From positions 1 through 35,410 of IMG/VR virus record IMGVR_UViG_3300010354_000265: DNA of 35,410 nt; one strand, 5' to 3'. Under the pieces are notes generated by a model. The model made no database searches, was not told where the DNA came from, and was given only the letters and a program-made list of their open reading frames with translations. The position numbers and the translations under genes were made by a program. Below are positions 1-6,515 of this stretch, one piece after another. Source of the stretch: a virus. The first letter of the stretch is position 1; the number at the start of each line of letters is the position of its first letter.

Positions 1-164
1 ACTGGCAATGCAGCAGGTGTGGCAATTGAGGAATTAGTTGTATTAGCGGTTCCGTCAAGAGATACAGCGACTGTCATTACAGCAGCACTTGCAGGTGTTG
101 CTACGATTGTTGCGGTAGTCATGGCTGCAACCATGGCTAGAGCGATTTTCTTAAATGAATTCAT
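1..164 (-). CDS. Secreted protein with signal peptide (3' end outside window)
   Basis: This gene starts at ATG 164-162, after a GGAG Shine-Dalgarno at 172-169 with four bases between, and stays open for 54 codons until it leaves the window at base 1. The N-terminus is a textbook Sec signal peptide: MNSFKK (two lysines), a hydrophobic stretch of about 16 residues rich in Ala, Met, Val and Thr, then TPASA before AVM, which fits signal peptidase I cleavage after the AxA motif near residue 27. The visible mature part is rich in Thr, Ser, Ala and Val. It lies 27 bases after the terL stop and has a promoter candidate inside the end of terL. Its function is unknown; a protein exported by the infected cell or displayed at its surface is possible. 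Confidence is high that it is coding and low for its role. Confidence 0.8.
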   Translation of the reverse strand, partial: MNSFKKIALAMVAAMTTATIVATPASAAVMTVAVSLDGTANTTNSSIATPAALP

Positions 165-191
165 TTTTCTCCTTTTATTATTCATTTTGAT

Positions 192-1976
192 TTATATTGT
201 TTTTAGTCTATCCAAATAGTCATTTATTGCTTCTATTTGACTAGGATTATATTGTATCACGTTCTCTGGGAGCGTGTCAACTCTACGTGGCTTGTCTCTA
301 AAAGTATGAATCTCTACTTCAAGGTTTTGATCTTTAGGGGTATGTGATATAGCACCAAAAACAGCACCACACACAGCGTCTGCAAGATCTTTAGATTTTT
401 TTCTTGGATGGTCAACTCTATCATTTTTCATAATCTTTAGTTCTGTTAATTCTTCAAAAAGCAGGTCAATTGATGGCATTATAAGTCTTTCTTCATATAC
501 AAGCATGGCCATATCCTCATAATGTTTTTTTGCTACTGATACCGTTTCTGTTCTCATGCCTACCGCTCTTAATTCATTTTGTATATCAAAAGATTGCCAA
601 CGGTCAAATGAGACCATTCCTATATTAAAGCCAAGCCTTCTAAGGTTTTGAATCCATTGTTTTACTTCTGACAGGTTTACTGGACCTTCTACCTTTGGCT
701 CCCACCAGGCTACTGCATCTACAATAACTATCGGAGATATTTGCTGATAGTCTTTAATTACCTGAACATTAACCCACTTATCGACATGAGCAATTGCTAC
801 GGCACACTTGTCATGCTTTTGTGCAAGATCTGCATGCACAAAGTATGTTTTATCTGGATCTGGCTTAAAACTTTCTTCAAATCTTTTAAAATTGTCGAGA
901 GGATTTCTTATGCTCATACAGTTTCTTACCTTTTCTGTTTGCTTAAAAAAAGCATCAGATGAGTAGGTTGGAACACAAGCAAATCTTTGCATTGCATCTC
1001 CAAGATCTGTTAAAAATGCAATTTTAAAATCATCAATTTTTCTAGTTGGATTAACTTCCCACGTAGGTCTTTTTAATGCAAAAACGCCAGGATACCTGTA
1101 AGATTTAATATGGTCTTCCTCCCAAGTAATTTGAAGTTGGTTATCTGGATTGTTTTCACTTTGTAATGGATCAATTATAAACGTATGACTTTTTTGTAAA
1201 ACATCTTTATCTACAACAACTTCGTCATATCTTTTTGAAATAAAGTCTCCTTGATATCTAGGAAATGATAAAAGAACTACCTTCCCAAGATCTGGAAAAC
1301 GAGAATCTACTGATGCACGAAAGGCTTTATATATATTGTCTGCAGTCTTCCCTTGATCATTTCCAGTACCGATTTCCTGAGCAAAACCAGAAATCTCATC
1401 AAGAACTGCCATCATTAAGTTTAAACCTTCGTGAGACTCTCTTTCTGAGTGTCCAGAATAAACTGTAATTGATTTATCGAATTCAATAGAATCTGCTTTA
1501 GCATTAAACTTGCCAGCAAACCAAGGAGATTTCTCAATCTTTGTTTTGAAGCCTTTAAAGAAAACATTCTTAGCCTGTTGTGCGTTAATAGCAACATTGA
1601 TAATATCTATAGCATCCCCTGGTGGCTTACCAAAATACCGTGCTGGATCTTTTAGGCACAACAACTTATAAACAACATATGCACAGGCTACTGTGGATGT
1701 ATGATCTTTTCCACTACCTTTTCCTAGTTGAAGTATGATTTCATTTTTTGTGTACTTATCATAATGTTTGGACCCATCTTGTTCACCAAAAAGATTTTGC
1801 AAATCTTCTTTTTTGTATATTTGGCTCATTGCTTCGACAATATCATATTGAATAGTTGAAAGTTTCGGCTGCCCCAAAAAATCTGCTGATTCAACGAAGG
1901 TTTTTACATCTACTGGTTTTTCAGCAAAATGATCATCTTTTAATGCTTCTAAAAAGTCATCGAACATCGTGGACAA
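192..1976 (-). CDS. terL: Terminase large subunit (DNA-packaging motor ATPase and nuclease)
   Basis: The large terminase pumps phage DNA into the prohead and cuts it. The ATPase half shows a Walker A motif GKGSGKD at residues 85-91 and a Walker B motif VLDE at 191-194. The C-terminal RNase H-like nuclease half shows acidic residues at the expected places: D383 (HADLAQ), D458 (SFDRW) and D530/D533 (KSKDLADAV). The length of 594 residues is normal for the family. The start is uncertain: TTG at 1976 has GAGG nine bases upstream, whereas the ATG at 1967 lacks a well-placed Shine-Dalgarno; both overlap the end of the small subunit gene. The gene stands at the end of the replication region, about 33 kb from the capsid gene, and is followed by the secreted protein gene. 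Confidence 0.95.
   Translation of the reverse strand: MSTMFDDFLEALKDDHFAEKPVDVKTFVESADFLGQPKLSTIQYDIVEAMSQIYKKEDLQNLFGEQDGSKHYDKYTKNEIILQLGKGSGKDHTSTVACAYVVYKLLCLKDPARYFGKPPGDAIDIINVAINAQQAKNVFFKGFKTKIEKSPWFAGKFNAKADSIEFDKSITVYSGHSERESHEGLNLMMAVLDEISGFAQEIGTGNDQGKTADNIYKAFRASVDSRFPDLGKVVLLSFPRYQGDFISKRYDEVVVDKDVLQKSHTFIIDPLQSENNPDNQLQITWEEDHIKSYRYPGVFALKRPTWEVNPTRKIDDFKIAFLTDLGDAMQRFACVPTYSSDAFFKQTEKVRNCMSIRNPLDNFKRFEESFKPDPDKTYFVHADLAQKHDKCAVAIAHVDKWVNVQVIKDYQQISPIVIVDAVAWWEPKVEGPVNLSEVKQWIQNLRRLGFNIGMVSFDRWQSFDIQNELRAVGMRTETVSVAKKHYEDMAMLVYEERLIMPSIDLLFEELTELKIMKNDRVDHPRKKSKDLADAVCGAVFGAISHTPKDQNLEVEIHTFRDKPRRVDTLPENVIQYNPSQIEAINDYLDRLKTI
251..280 (-). promoter_or_regulatory. Promoter candidate inside the 3' end of terL
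   Basis: On the minus strand a perfect -35 hexamer TTGACA (280-275) is followed after 18 bases by TACAAT (256-251), preceded by TGA, so it also has an extended -10. Transcription would start near 244, still inside terL, giving an untranslated leader of about 80 bases before the secreted protein at 164. It may give that gene expression independent of the terminase. Confidence 0.5.
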
Positions 1977-2496
1977 TTGTTATAACCTCATTGTCTTTTG
2001 CAATATCAGACAGCCTTCTCATAATTTCATCACGAATTTGTGGATATTCAGATGCTATGTCTCTAAGTATTCCCATAAGAACTTCTTGTCTTCTTTCAAT
2101 CTGAACCATTTCCTCTGCTAGTTCTTTATTTTCTAGTAGCCCAGCCTTTTGCAACATATCAATTCTCTTAGACTCAATATCCATAACTAATTTAATTGCA
2201 GCAGTTTTGGCACCAAGATTATTTGTCATCGATGCTTCATCTATAACTTCATATGATTTAGATATAAGTTTGCTGTAGTGTGTATCTGCTGCAGCAAGTG
2301 CTTCTTTAGCACGAGCACGAATAGCATCATTGGCAGATGCCATGACTTTCCATTCATTGATATAACCTACAACGGTTTGCCTTGGTATTGCTAACTCTTT
2401 GGAAATTTGTGTTGGATCATTTCCTTTTAGATATTCTCCAACAACAAGGTTTACCTGATCTAAATGTTTTACTAAATCCTCTTCAGGGCTTGTCAT
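1957..2496 (-). CDS. Probable terminase small subunit
   Basis: The 179-residue protein has a helix-turn-helix near residues 20-50 (ISKELAIPRQTVVGYINEW) followed by a long, charged, mostly helical region, the usual plan of terminase small subunits, which recognise phage DNA and regulate the large subunit. It lies directly upstream of terL and overlaps it by 20 bases, which is the strongest support. It overlaps the DUF3310 gene by 14 bases. The C-terminal part (residues about 120-165) has the heptad-like charge pattern of an oligomerisation helix. It could instead be another HTH protein, but position and architecture favour the terminase role. Confidence 0.75.
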   Translation of the reverse strand: MTSPEEDLVKHLDQVNLVVGEYLKGNDPTQISKELAIPRQTVVGYINEWKVMASANDAIRARAKEALAAADTHYSKLISKSYEVIDEASMTNNLGAKTAAIKLVMDIESKRIDMLQKAGLLENKELAEEMVQIERRQEVLMGILRDIASEYPQIRDEIMRRLSDIAKDNEVITIVHDVR

Positions 2497-2728
2497 AATT
2501 CCCCTCTAGTCTTTTAATTTCATCTTGTATATAAAAGATTGCCTTTTTTAAATCTTCAATATGGGTTTTTTCATTTTTTAGTCCTGCCCTCCATAAATAC
2601 TTAAAGGCATTTCCAATGTTAAAATTTCTATGACGAGTAATCTGTATACACTCTACACCAGACGGATCGCTTGTATAATGTTCTGGATGATTAACTTGAT
2701 CAACTGTAATATTAAATTTCTCTGTCAT
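2483..2728 (-). CDS. DUF3310 family protein
   Basis: The 81-residue protein contains VNHPEHYTS near the N-terminus, then VECIQITRHRNFNIGNAFKYLWRAG and a lysine-rich helix with DLKKAIFYIQ. This is the signature of DUF3310 (often annotated as a nucleotide kinase-like or MazG-associated protein of phages); the biochemical role is not established. The start is placed at ATG 2728 rather than ATG 2749 because GGAG lies ten bases before 2728. The gene overlaps the end of the small membrane protein by 17 bases and the start of the terminase small subunit by 14, so translation is likely coupled. Confidence 0.8.
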   Translation of the reverse strand: MTEKFNITVDQVNHPEHYTSDPSGVECIQITRHRNFNIGNAFKYLWRAGLKNEKTHIEDLKKAIFYIQDEIKRLEGNYDKP

Positions 2729-2861
2729 AGTCACGTCGCTCCATTTCATCTATATCAAACTCAAATGTATCTGGTATAGTCTTTAATGCATACAGGGCAT
2801 AAACTATTCCAAATGCACCAAAAATAGTTAGCACTGCTAATAATTTTTTTATAGTACTCAT
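2712..2861 (-). CDS. Small single-pass membrane protein
   Basis: A 49-residue protein starting at ATG 2861 behind a near-perfect Shine-Dalgarno (AAGGAGGT, five bases before the start). A longer reading frame upstream is open but is occupied by the HTH gene in another frame, so the short start is preferred. Residues about 7-26 (LLAVLTIFGAFGIVYALYAL) form one transmembrane helix; the remainder is a short acidic tail rich in Asp, Glu and Arg. Its ATG overlaps the TGA of the HTH gene (ATGA). Function is unknown. Holin or lysis-accessory roles can be imagined for a protein of this shape, but no endolysin lies nearby, so no role is assigned. Confidence 0.7.
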   Translation of the reverse strand: MSTIKKLLAVLTIFGAFGIVYALYALKTIPDTFEFDIDEMERRDYDREI

Positions 2862-3013
2862 CTTTTTGACCTCCTTAGTCCAAACTTTGCAAGATATACG
2901 TAGATGGTCTCTACACTTGCCCCGCACTCTTTGGCTATGTCTTGTGGAGACTTTTTGTCCATAAGGTACCTTTTACGGAGCCAAGCCTCGCTTGTATATA
3001 GTTTAGCACCCAT
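2858..3013 (-). CDS. Small helix-turn-helix DNA-binding protein (51 aa)
   Basis: This short frame runs from ATG 3013 to TGA 2858. The translation begins MGAKLYTSEAWLRKRYLMD and continues with a clear helix-turn-helix: SPQDIAKECGASVETIYVYL, then a basic end (KFGLRRSKR). The pattern of a YTSEAWL start, the DIAKECG helix, the TIYVYL recognition helix and a KFGL tail is familiar from small phage and mobile-element DNA-binding proteins. The stop overlaps the next ATG as ATGA, and the start lies four bases after the RuvC-like stop, so the frame fits exactly between its neighbours. No good Shine-Dalgarno is visible, and a promoter overlaps the start codon. It may be a regulator, or a remnant of a larger HTH protein. 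Confidence 0.75.
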   Translation of the reverse strand: MGAKLYTSEAWLRKRYLMDKKSPQDIAKECGASVETIYVYLAKFGLRRSKR

Positions 3014-3028
3014 AGCCCTATTTGTCAA
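3000..3028 (-). promoter_or_regulatory. Sigma70-type promoter overlapping the HTH gene start
   Basis: TTGACA at 3028-3023 and TAAACT at 3005-3000 on the minus strand are separated by exactly 17 bases, with TGC before the -10 (extended -10). The RuvC-like stop and the ATG of the HTH gene both fall inside the promoter. Transcription would start near 2993, inside the HTH gene, so this promoter would serve the membrane protein, DUF3310 and terminase genes. It shares its -35 flank (TTGACAAAT) and its -10 (TGCTAAACT) with the promoter before the SSB gene. Confidence 0.65.
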
Positions 3029-3596
3029 CCCCTATAGCCTTATTCCAGTTATGCATTGCCCAGTGGCCAATTCCACAGGCATCTGCAACATCATTATCAT
3101 CAATTTTTCTATCATAGTTTAGATTAATAAAATTGATTGTTCTTTGTTTTCTGAAAGATCTTTCGTAAGACTTATACCAAGAATCAGATTTTCCAGGATT
3201 ATGACTTCTTATTAGTAATTGCTCTTCTTTAGTCAACTTTTTATTTCCAATAAAATTTTGCCACGTTATTGGAGATACCTTGCCTATAATTTTGGTACCA
3301 GACTGACCAGCAGCACCAAGGATAGCACCTTGTACCAATGCTAGATCAGCAGCAGTTTTTGGGCTATTCATAAATACTGTATGCTCAATTACGATTGCTT
3401 CAAATCCGCCGTAGTAGTCAAAAAATGCCCTAACCTTTTGACCAGCATCCATAACTTTTTTATAAGTATCATTTCCACTAAAGTTGATTTTTCCAACAAC
3501 TCCTAATGTTTTTTCTTCGGTATCAAAAAGAGCAAAGGCAAGGCTATTTGTACTTGCATCTATAGAACAAATAATTTTTGGGCTATTGCTTTCCAT
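3018..3596 (-). CDS. RuvC-like Holliday junction resolvase
   Basis: The 192-residue protein has the RNase H-fold acidic tetrad of RuvC: D13 in SIDASTNSLAFALFD, E71 in AIVIEHTVF, and D169/D172 in DDNDVADACGIGHWA. RuvC-type enzymes cut four-way DNA junctions; in phages they resolve recombination or replication branches before packaging. A basic segment (residues about 135-155, SWYKSYERSFRKQR) may contact DNA. It lies in the recombination cluster with the Cas4-like nuclease, the RecA-like protein and a second resolvase-like nuclease, and overlaps the zinc protein gene upstream by 14 bases. Confidence 0.8.
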   Translation of the reverse strand: MESNSPKIICSIDASTNSLAFALFDTEEKTLGVVGKINFSGNDTYKKVMDAGQKVRAFFDYYGGFEAIVIEHTVFMNSPKTAADLALVQGAILGAAGQSGTKIIGKVSPITWQNFIGNKKLTKEEQLLIRSHNPGKSDSWYKSYERSFRKQRTINFINLNYDRKIDDNDVADACGIGHWAMHNWNKAIGVDK

Positions 3597-3867
3597 TCAT
3601 CCTGCCTTTAATATCTTTTAGTGCCTTGTCAACATCTCTGGGATTTACTTGGCAAAGACCACACAATAAGTCATCATTATAAATAGATAAAATCTTTTTA
3701 CAAGATTTACATCTTCTATCTTTGCCTTTTCTTTTTTGTCTTCTAGTAATCATATACCTTGTAGCAATCTTTTGTTTTGTTGCTTCATCTCTACATTTAG
3801 TAGAGCAGTATATTTGATAACTTATTGTTGTTACAAATTCATTGTCACACCAATTACAATGCTTCAT
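3583..3867 (-). CDS. Small protein with two zinc-binding sites
   Basis: The 94-residue protein has eight cysteines forming two treble-clef or ribbon-like sites: C4/C7 with C21/C25, and C53/C56 with C69/C72. A strongly basic linker (residues about 41-52, TRRQKRKGKDRR) separates them, which suggests nucleic acid binding. It overlaps the RuvC-like gene by 14 bases at its 3' end and the Cas4-like gene by 14 bases at its 5' end, so the three are probably translated together. The specific role is unknown. An HNH endonuclease was considered, but no HNH histidine and asparagine signature is present. Confidence 0.75.
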   Translation of the reverse strand: MKHCNWCDNEFVTTISYQIYCSTKCRDEATKQKIATRYMITRRQKRKGKDRRCKSCKKILSIYNDDLLCGLCQVNPRDVDKALKDIKGRMNGKQ

Positions 3868-4714
3868 CTTCTAGCAACTCCAGAGGTTTAATTTTGATTA
3901 CCCCTGTTCCTGCTTCAGCACATGCTTTTTGGATTGGACATGCTTTACAAATTCTTGAATTTGCTCTGTATGTCTTTTCTGGTAAAGTCCTGTCTTCCCA
4001 GGCCTTTCTCACAGTTCTCATCCAATCAAACGCCTGATCTACCCACCGACGATAATGATCGTTAACTAATACTGGTAATGTTAATAACTCATGATTGTTT
4101 TTATTTTCATAAATCAAAACACCCTTATCCATCTTCTTTATTTTCATATACATAAGAAGTTGCATAAGGTGACCAGATTTTGGTTTTCTACTTGCCTTTT
4201 TATACTCAAAGCCTTCGTTGGGCATTGTTTTAATTTCACCCAAGATTTTATTGTTATTATAGTCTAACATTACATCACCATATCCTGAGATTGGTGGATC
4301 GTCATATGTTATTCTAAACTCCATTGCTGGATGTTTTTGCTTTTTATATTTATTTGGCTCTTTATCAAACTCCATACTTTCATCTAATATTCCAGCATCA
4401 AGTATGGCATCTTGAATTCTATCATGGCTAAGTGTTCCAGAAGTTCTGTTTGCAACACCATAGGCGTCAGCATTATCAAACCAGTTTGCTCCGTCAAATG
4501 CTAGGTACCAAAATCTAGGACATTCTCCAGCACCATATGTAAGAGTAGATGGACTGAAGGCCTGCTTTTTTGTAAATTTTGGTTTTATTTTAATTGTATA
4601 GCCAGACTGTATTGTTTCTATAAGTCCATCAATAAAAGAATTATCTGCCTTTGTGGGCTCTGATTTCTTTTTTGTGTCCTTGATCATAACTTGCTTTAAT
4701 AAATTTTTTGTCAT
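3854..4714 (-). CDS. Cas4/RecB-like PD-(D/E)XK exonuclease with Fe-S cluster cysteines
   Basis: The 286-residue protein shows the RecB-family nuclease residues: H97 (SHDRIQ), D147 (GYGDVML), E160-x-K162 (GEIKT) and a QLLMY motif at 185-189. It also has the Cas4 and AddB cysteine arrangement: one N-terminal cysteine, C65 (GECPRFWYL), and three C-terminal ones, C256, C259 and C265 (CKACPIQKAC), which would hold a 4Fe-4S cluster. Such enzymes trim DNA ends with a defined polarity. With no CRISPR array or Cas1/Cas2 here, a role in phage recombination is more likely than spacer capture. A good Shine-Dalgarno (AAGGGA) and an extended -10 promoter precede it. Confidence 0.85.
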   Translation of the reverse strand: MTKNLLKQVMIKDTKKKSEPTKADNSFIDGLIETIQSGYTIKIKPKFTKKQAFSPSTLTYGAGECPRFWYLAFDGANWFDNADAYGVANRTSGTLSHDRIQDAILDAGILDESMEFDKEPNKYKKQKHPAMEFRITYDDPPISGYGDVMLDYNNNKILGEIKTMPNEGFEYKKASRKPKSGHLMQLLMYMKIKKMDKGVLIYENKNNHELLTLPVLVNDHYRRWVDQAFDWMRTVRKAWEDRTLPEKTYRANSRICKACPIQKACAEAGTGVIKIKPLELLEDEAL

Positions 4715-4735
4715 AAATTTCCCTTGTTCTATATA

Positions 4736-4744
4736 ATTATACCA
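4736..4744 (-). promoter_or_regulatory. Extended -10 promoter for the Cas4-like gene
   Basis: TGGTATAAT on the minus strand, 21 bases before the ATG at 4714, with the Shine-Dalgarno in between. No matching -35 is visible, as is usual for the extended -10 type. A perfect inverted repeat abuts it upstream. Confidence 0.5.
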
Positions 4745-4760
4745 TTACTCATCGAGTAAT
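4744..4760. repeat. Perfect 7-bp inverted repeat (operator or hairpin)
   Basis: ATTACTC and GAGTAAT are separated by three bases (ATC). The repeat spans the stop of the 104-residue gene and ends at the extended -10 of the next promoter. It could be a repressor site or a weak terminator; there is no U-tract on the minus strand after it, which argues against a strong terminator. Confidence 0.5.
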
Positions 4761-5063
4761 ATACTTGAGAGCAGATACAAGGTTGTTTATTGACTCTGCT
4801 GCTGTGTAATAAATATTCTTCTTTCCTCTGTCTGACTTGTCTACATTAGCCATCCATGTTGCCTTAAACGCCATCTTTGCTGCAATGGCCTGCAACCTGA
4901 CTATTTCTAGTGTGGCAACATTCATTGGTATATCTGGCTTTATGATAACCTTAGCAATAAATGTTAGGGCAGTATTTAAGTCTTCGTCCTGCATATAATC
5001 TGCTATTTCAGATAATCCATTTATCATTTCTAGCGTAGTTTTATTATTCTCTGTCTTTTCCAT
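4749..5063 (-). CDS. Hypothetical helical protein (104 aa)
   Basis: No family is recognised. The protein appears almost entirely alpha-helical with an acidic N-terminal half (TLEMINGLSEIADYMQDEDL) and a hydrophobic central helix (ATLEIVRLQAIAAKMAFKATW). It has no cysteine and no signal peptide or membrane helix. The gene overlaps the end of the upstream resolvase-like gene by 20 bases and ends at the palindrome and promoter before the Cas4-like gene. Its position within the recombination and nuclease operon suggests an accessory role in DNA metabolism, but nothing in the sequence states which. Confidence 0.65.
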   Translation of the reverse strand: MEKTENNKTTLEMINGLSEIADYMQDEDLNTALTFIAKVIIKPDIPMNVATLEIVRLQAIAAKMAFKATWMANVDKSDRGKKNIYYTAAESINNLVSALKYITR

Positions 5064-5340
5064 TATTCACCATTTCTTCTAGTATTGCAAACTCTATTAT
5101 AGCAAGCCTGACCTTTTGATTACCCTCTCCCAAAATAACAACAATTGCTGGGTCATTATTATTTTTTATAGAATCCGTAACCGCTTTGGCCCAAACATCT
5201 TTATTTAATGTAAATGATTTAGAAGATTCTTTAAAGTCTACAGTAAAATTTTCCCAAGTGGCATCGCCTTTTTTGGTATTTCTACCAGAATTTTTATGCT
5301 GTCTAGCACCTATTCTTTTACTCTCGTTCTTTTCTGTCAT
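5044..5340 (-). CDS. Probable Hjc-like Holliday junction resolvase / PD-(D/E)XK nuclease
   Basis: The 98-residue protein starts at ATG 5340 behind an AGGA Shine-Dalgarno; a longer upstream extension overlaps the zinc protein and is not needed. The N-terminal half reads RIGARQHKNSGRNTKKGD, then FTVDFKESSKSFTL. The succession of GSG-like loop, KGD (D26), an acidic-x-K motif (D35-F-K37) and a second lysine (K41) before SFTL resembles archaeal-Hjc-type and phage PD-(D/E)XK resolvases. This would be a second, unrelated junction-cutting enzyme besides the RuvC-like one. The usual glutamate of ExK is an aspartate here, which the family tolerates. Function is inferred from motif order only. Confidence 0.6.
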   Translation of the reverse strand: MTEKNESKRIGARQHKNSGRNTKKGDATWENFTVDFKESSKSFTLNKDVWAKAVTDSIKNNNDPAIVVILGEGNQKVRLAIIEFAILEEMVNNGKDRE

Positions 5341-5509
5341 AATCCTTTTTCTTTTTATATCCAACCTGAAAAACATGGACCTCAGATAGATGTTTCTTTG
5401 AGCACATCCAAGACCCCATTCCAGTTGCTGCATAAATTCTAATGCTCTTTACTTCTTCTCTACAGACTTTACATGGAAACTTGCCAGGATAAACTGAGTA
5501 CTTATTCAC
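5318..5509 (-). CDS. Small zinc-finger protein (63 aa)
   Basis: The frame begins at GTG 5509, eight bases inside the end of the RecA-like gene, and overlaps the next gene by 23 bases. It has CKVC (C13, C16) and C36 with H40 or H45 (MCSKKHLSEVH), a plausible zinc-binding set, and a basic tail (GYKKKKDYDRKERE). Small zinc proteins of this kind are common in large phages, mostly without assigned function. The non-ATG start and long overlaps make the exact ends less certain, but the conserved-looking cysteine pattern supports translation. Confidence 0.6.
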   Translation of the reverse strand: MNKYSVYPGKFPCKVCREEVKSIRIYAATGMGSWMCSKKHLSEVHVFQVGYKKKKDYDRKERE

Positions 5510-6515
5510 GTACTTTACTCTTAATCATATCTTGAAGATCAAGGTCCTCTCTTACTCTATTAATAAAACCTTCTCTTCCCTGAACCTTTGTTCCATCTGG
5601 AAGAACATACCATGCTCCAGTTCTTTCTACAATACCCATAAGTTCTGCTGTATCGACCAAATCTCCTATAGTATCTATACCAACATGATCTCCTCTAAAA
5701 TAAAAATCATATTCACCACTTTGAAACGCAGGAGATGTTTTAGAAAACTGAAGTTCCCATCTAACTTTTCTACCAATTTTTTCTTCAATCAATTTATCTG
5801 CTACATTAATTTTACCTTTAATAGCCTGATTATCTGACTCAGACGAGAATAGTTTAATCACAGTAGACGAATAAAACTTGGTGGCTTGACCACCCGTTGG
5901 TTGCTGACTTGTATACATAGCACTAATGTTATTACGAGATTGACTAATAAGTACAAGTAGTGTTGGCTTAACTTTATTATTTGCATAGTTAAGCATCTTC
6001 CAAGCATTACTAAAATCTCTAGACTCTGCACCAATTTGCTTTGTGTTTTCAAGTTGTTTTAATTCATCAGAATCTTTTTCAAAATAAATTGCAGGCAATA
6101 AGGATGTAATAGAGTCGACGACAATTAAATCTACTCCAGCCTCCATCAACTGCACCCCAACATCAACCATCTCATTGATGGTCCTTGTTTGTGTAACAAT
6201 TAACTTAGACGTATCTACTCCAAGTTTTGTTGCCCACTCTTTATCATATGACATTTCTGCGTCAATCCAAGCACAGATTTTTCCTTCTTTTTGTGCTTCT
6301 GCAATCATCTGTAAGCATAGTGAGGACTTCGCAGATGACTTAGATCCCCAAATAAGAACTTGTCTGCCATATGGAAGTCCCCCATTTAATGCACGATTTA
6401 GTCCATAACTTGGTGTTGCTGCATACTGAGTTTCTGGCACTGTGTCACCAATCATCACACCCTTACGCAATTTTGGGTTTAGTTGTGCTAATACATCTTC
6501 TACTGTTATTGTCAT
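5502..6515 (-). CDS. recA: RecA-like recombinase
   Basis: The 337-residue protein has the RecA core: GLNRALNGGLPYGRQVLIWGSKSS with Walker A at residues 57-64, a Walker B strand VDLIVVDS at 128-135, and ISQSRNN corresponding to loop 2. It would form filaments on single-stranded DNA and drive strand exchange for recombination-dependent replication or repair. The Walker A is unusual: GSKSSAKS has alanine where glycine precedes the lysine in classical P-loops (GxxxxGK[ST]). Its ATG shares a base with the MazG stop (TAATG), indicating coupled translation. It sits between the polymerase and nuclease genes. The name recA is used for the family; it may equally be called UvsX-like. Confidence 0.88.
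   Translation of the reverse strand: MTITVEDVLAQLNPKLRKGVMIGDTVPETQYAATPSYGLNRALNGGLPYGRQVLIWGSKSSAKSSLCLQMIAEAQKEGKICAWIDAEMSYDKEWATKLGVDTSKLIVTQTRTINEMVDVGVQLMEAGVDLIVVDSITSLLPAIYFEKDSDELKQLENTKQIGAESRDFSNAWKMLNYANNKVKPTLLVLISQSRNNISAMYTSQQPTGGQATKFYSSTVIKLFSSESDNQAIKGKINVADKLIEEKIGRKVRWELQFSKTSPAFQSGEYDFYFRGDHVGIDTIGDLVDTAELMGIVERTGAWYVLPDGTKVQGREGFINRVREDLDLQDMIKSKVRE

Noticed and set aside
19-219. A plus-strand frame of 66 codons with a hydrophobic end
   Set aside because: It is antisense to the signal-peptide gene, which has a Shine-Dalgarno and runs with all the other genes; its hydrophobic end is a by-product of the AT-rich region between the two minus-strand genes.
3854-4714. A CRISPR-Cas locus suggested by the Cas4-like gene
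   Set aside because: No regularly spaced repeats and no Cas1, Cas2 or effector genes exist in the window; Cas4-like nucleases are common stand-alone genes of phages.
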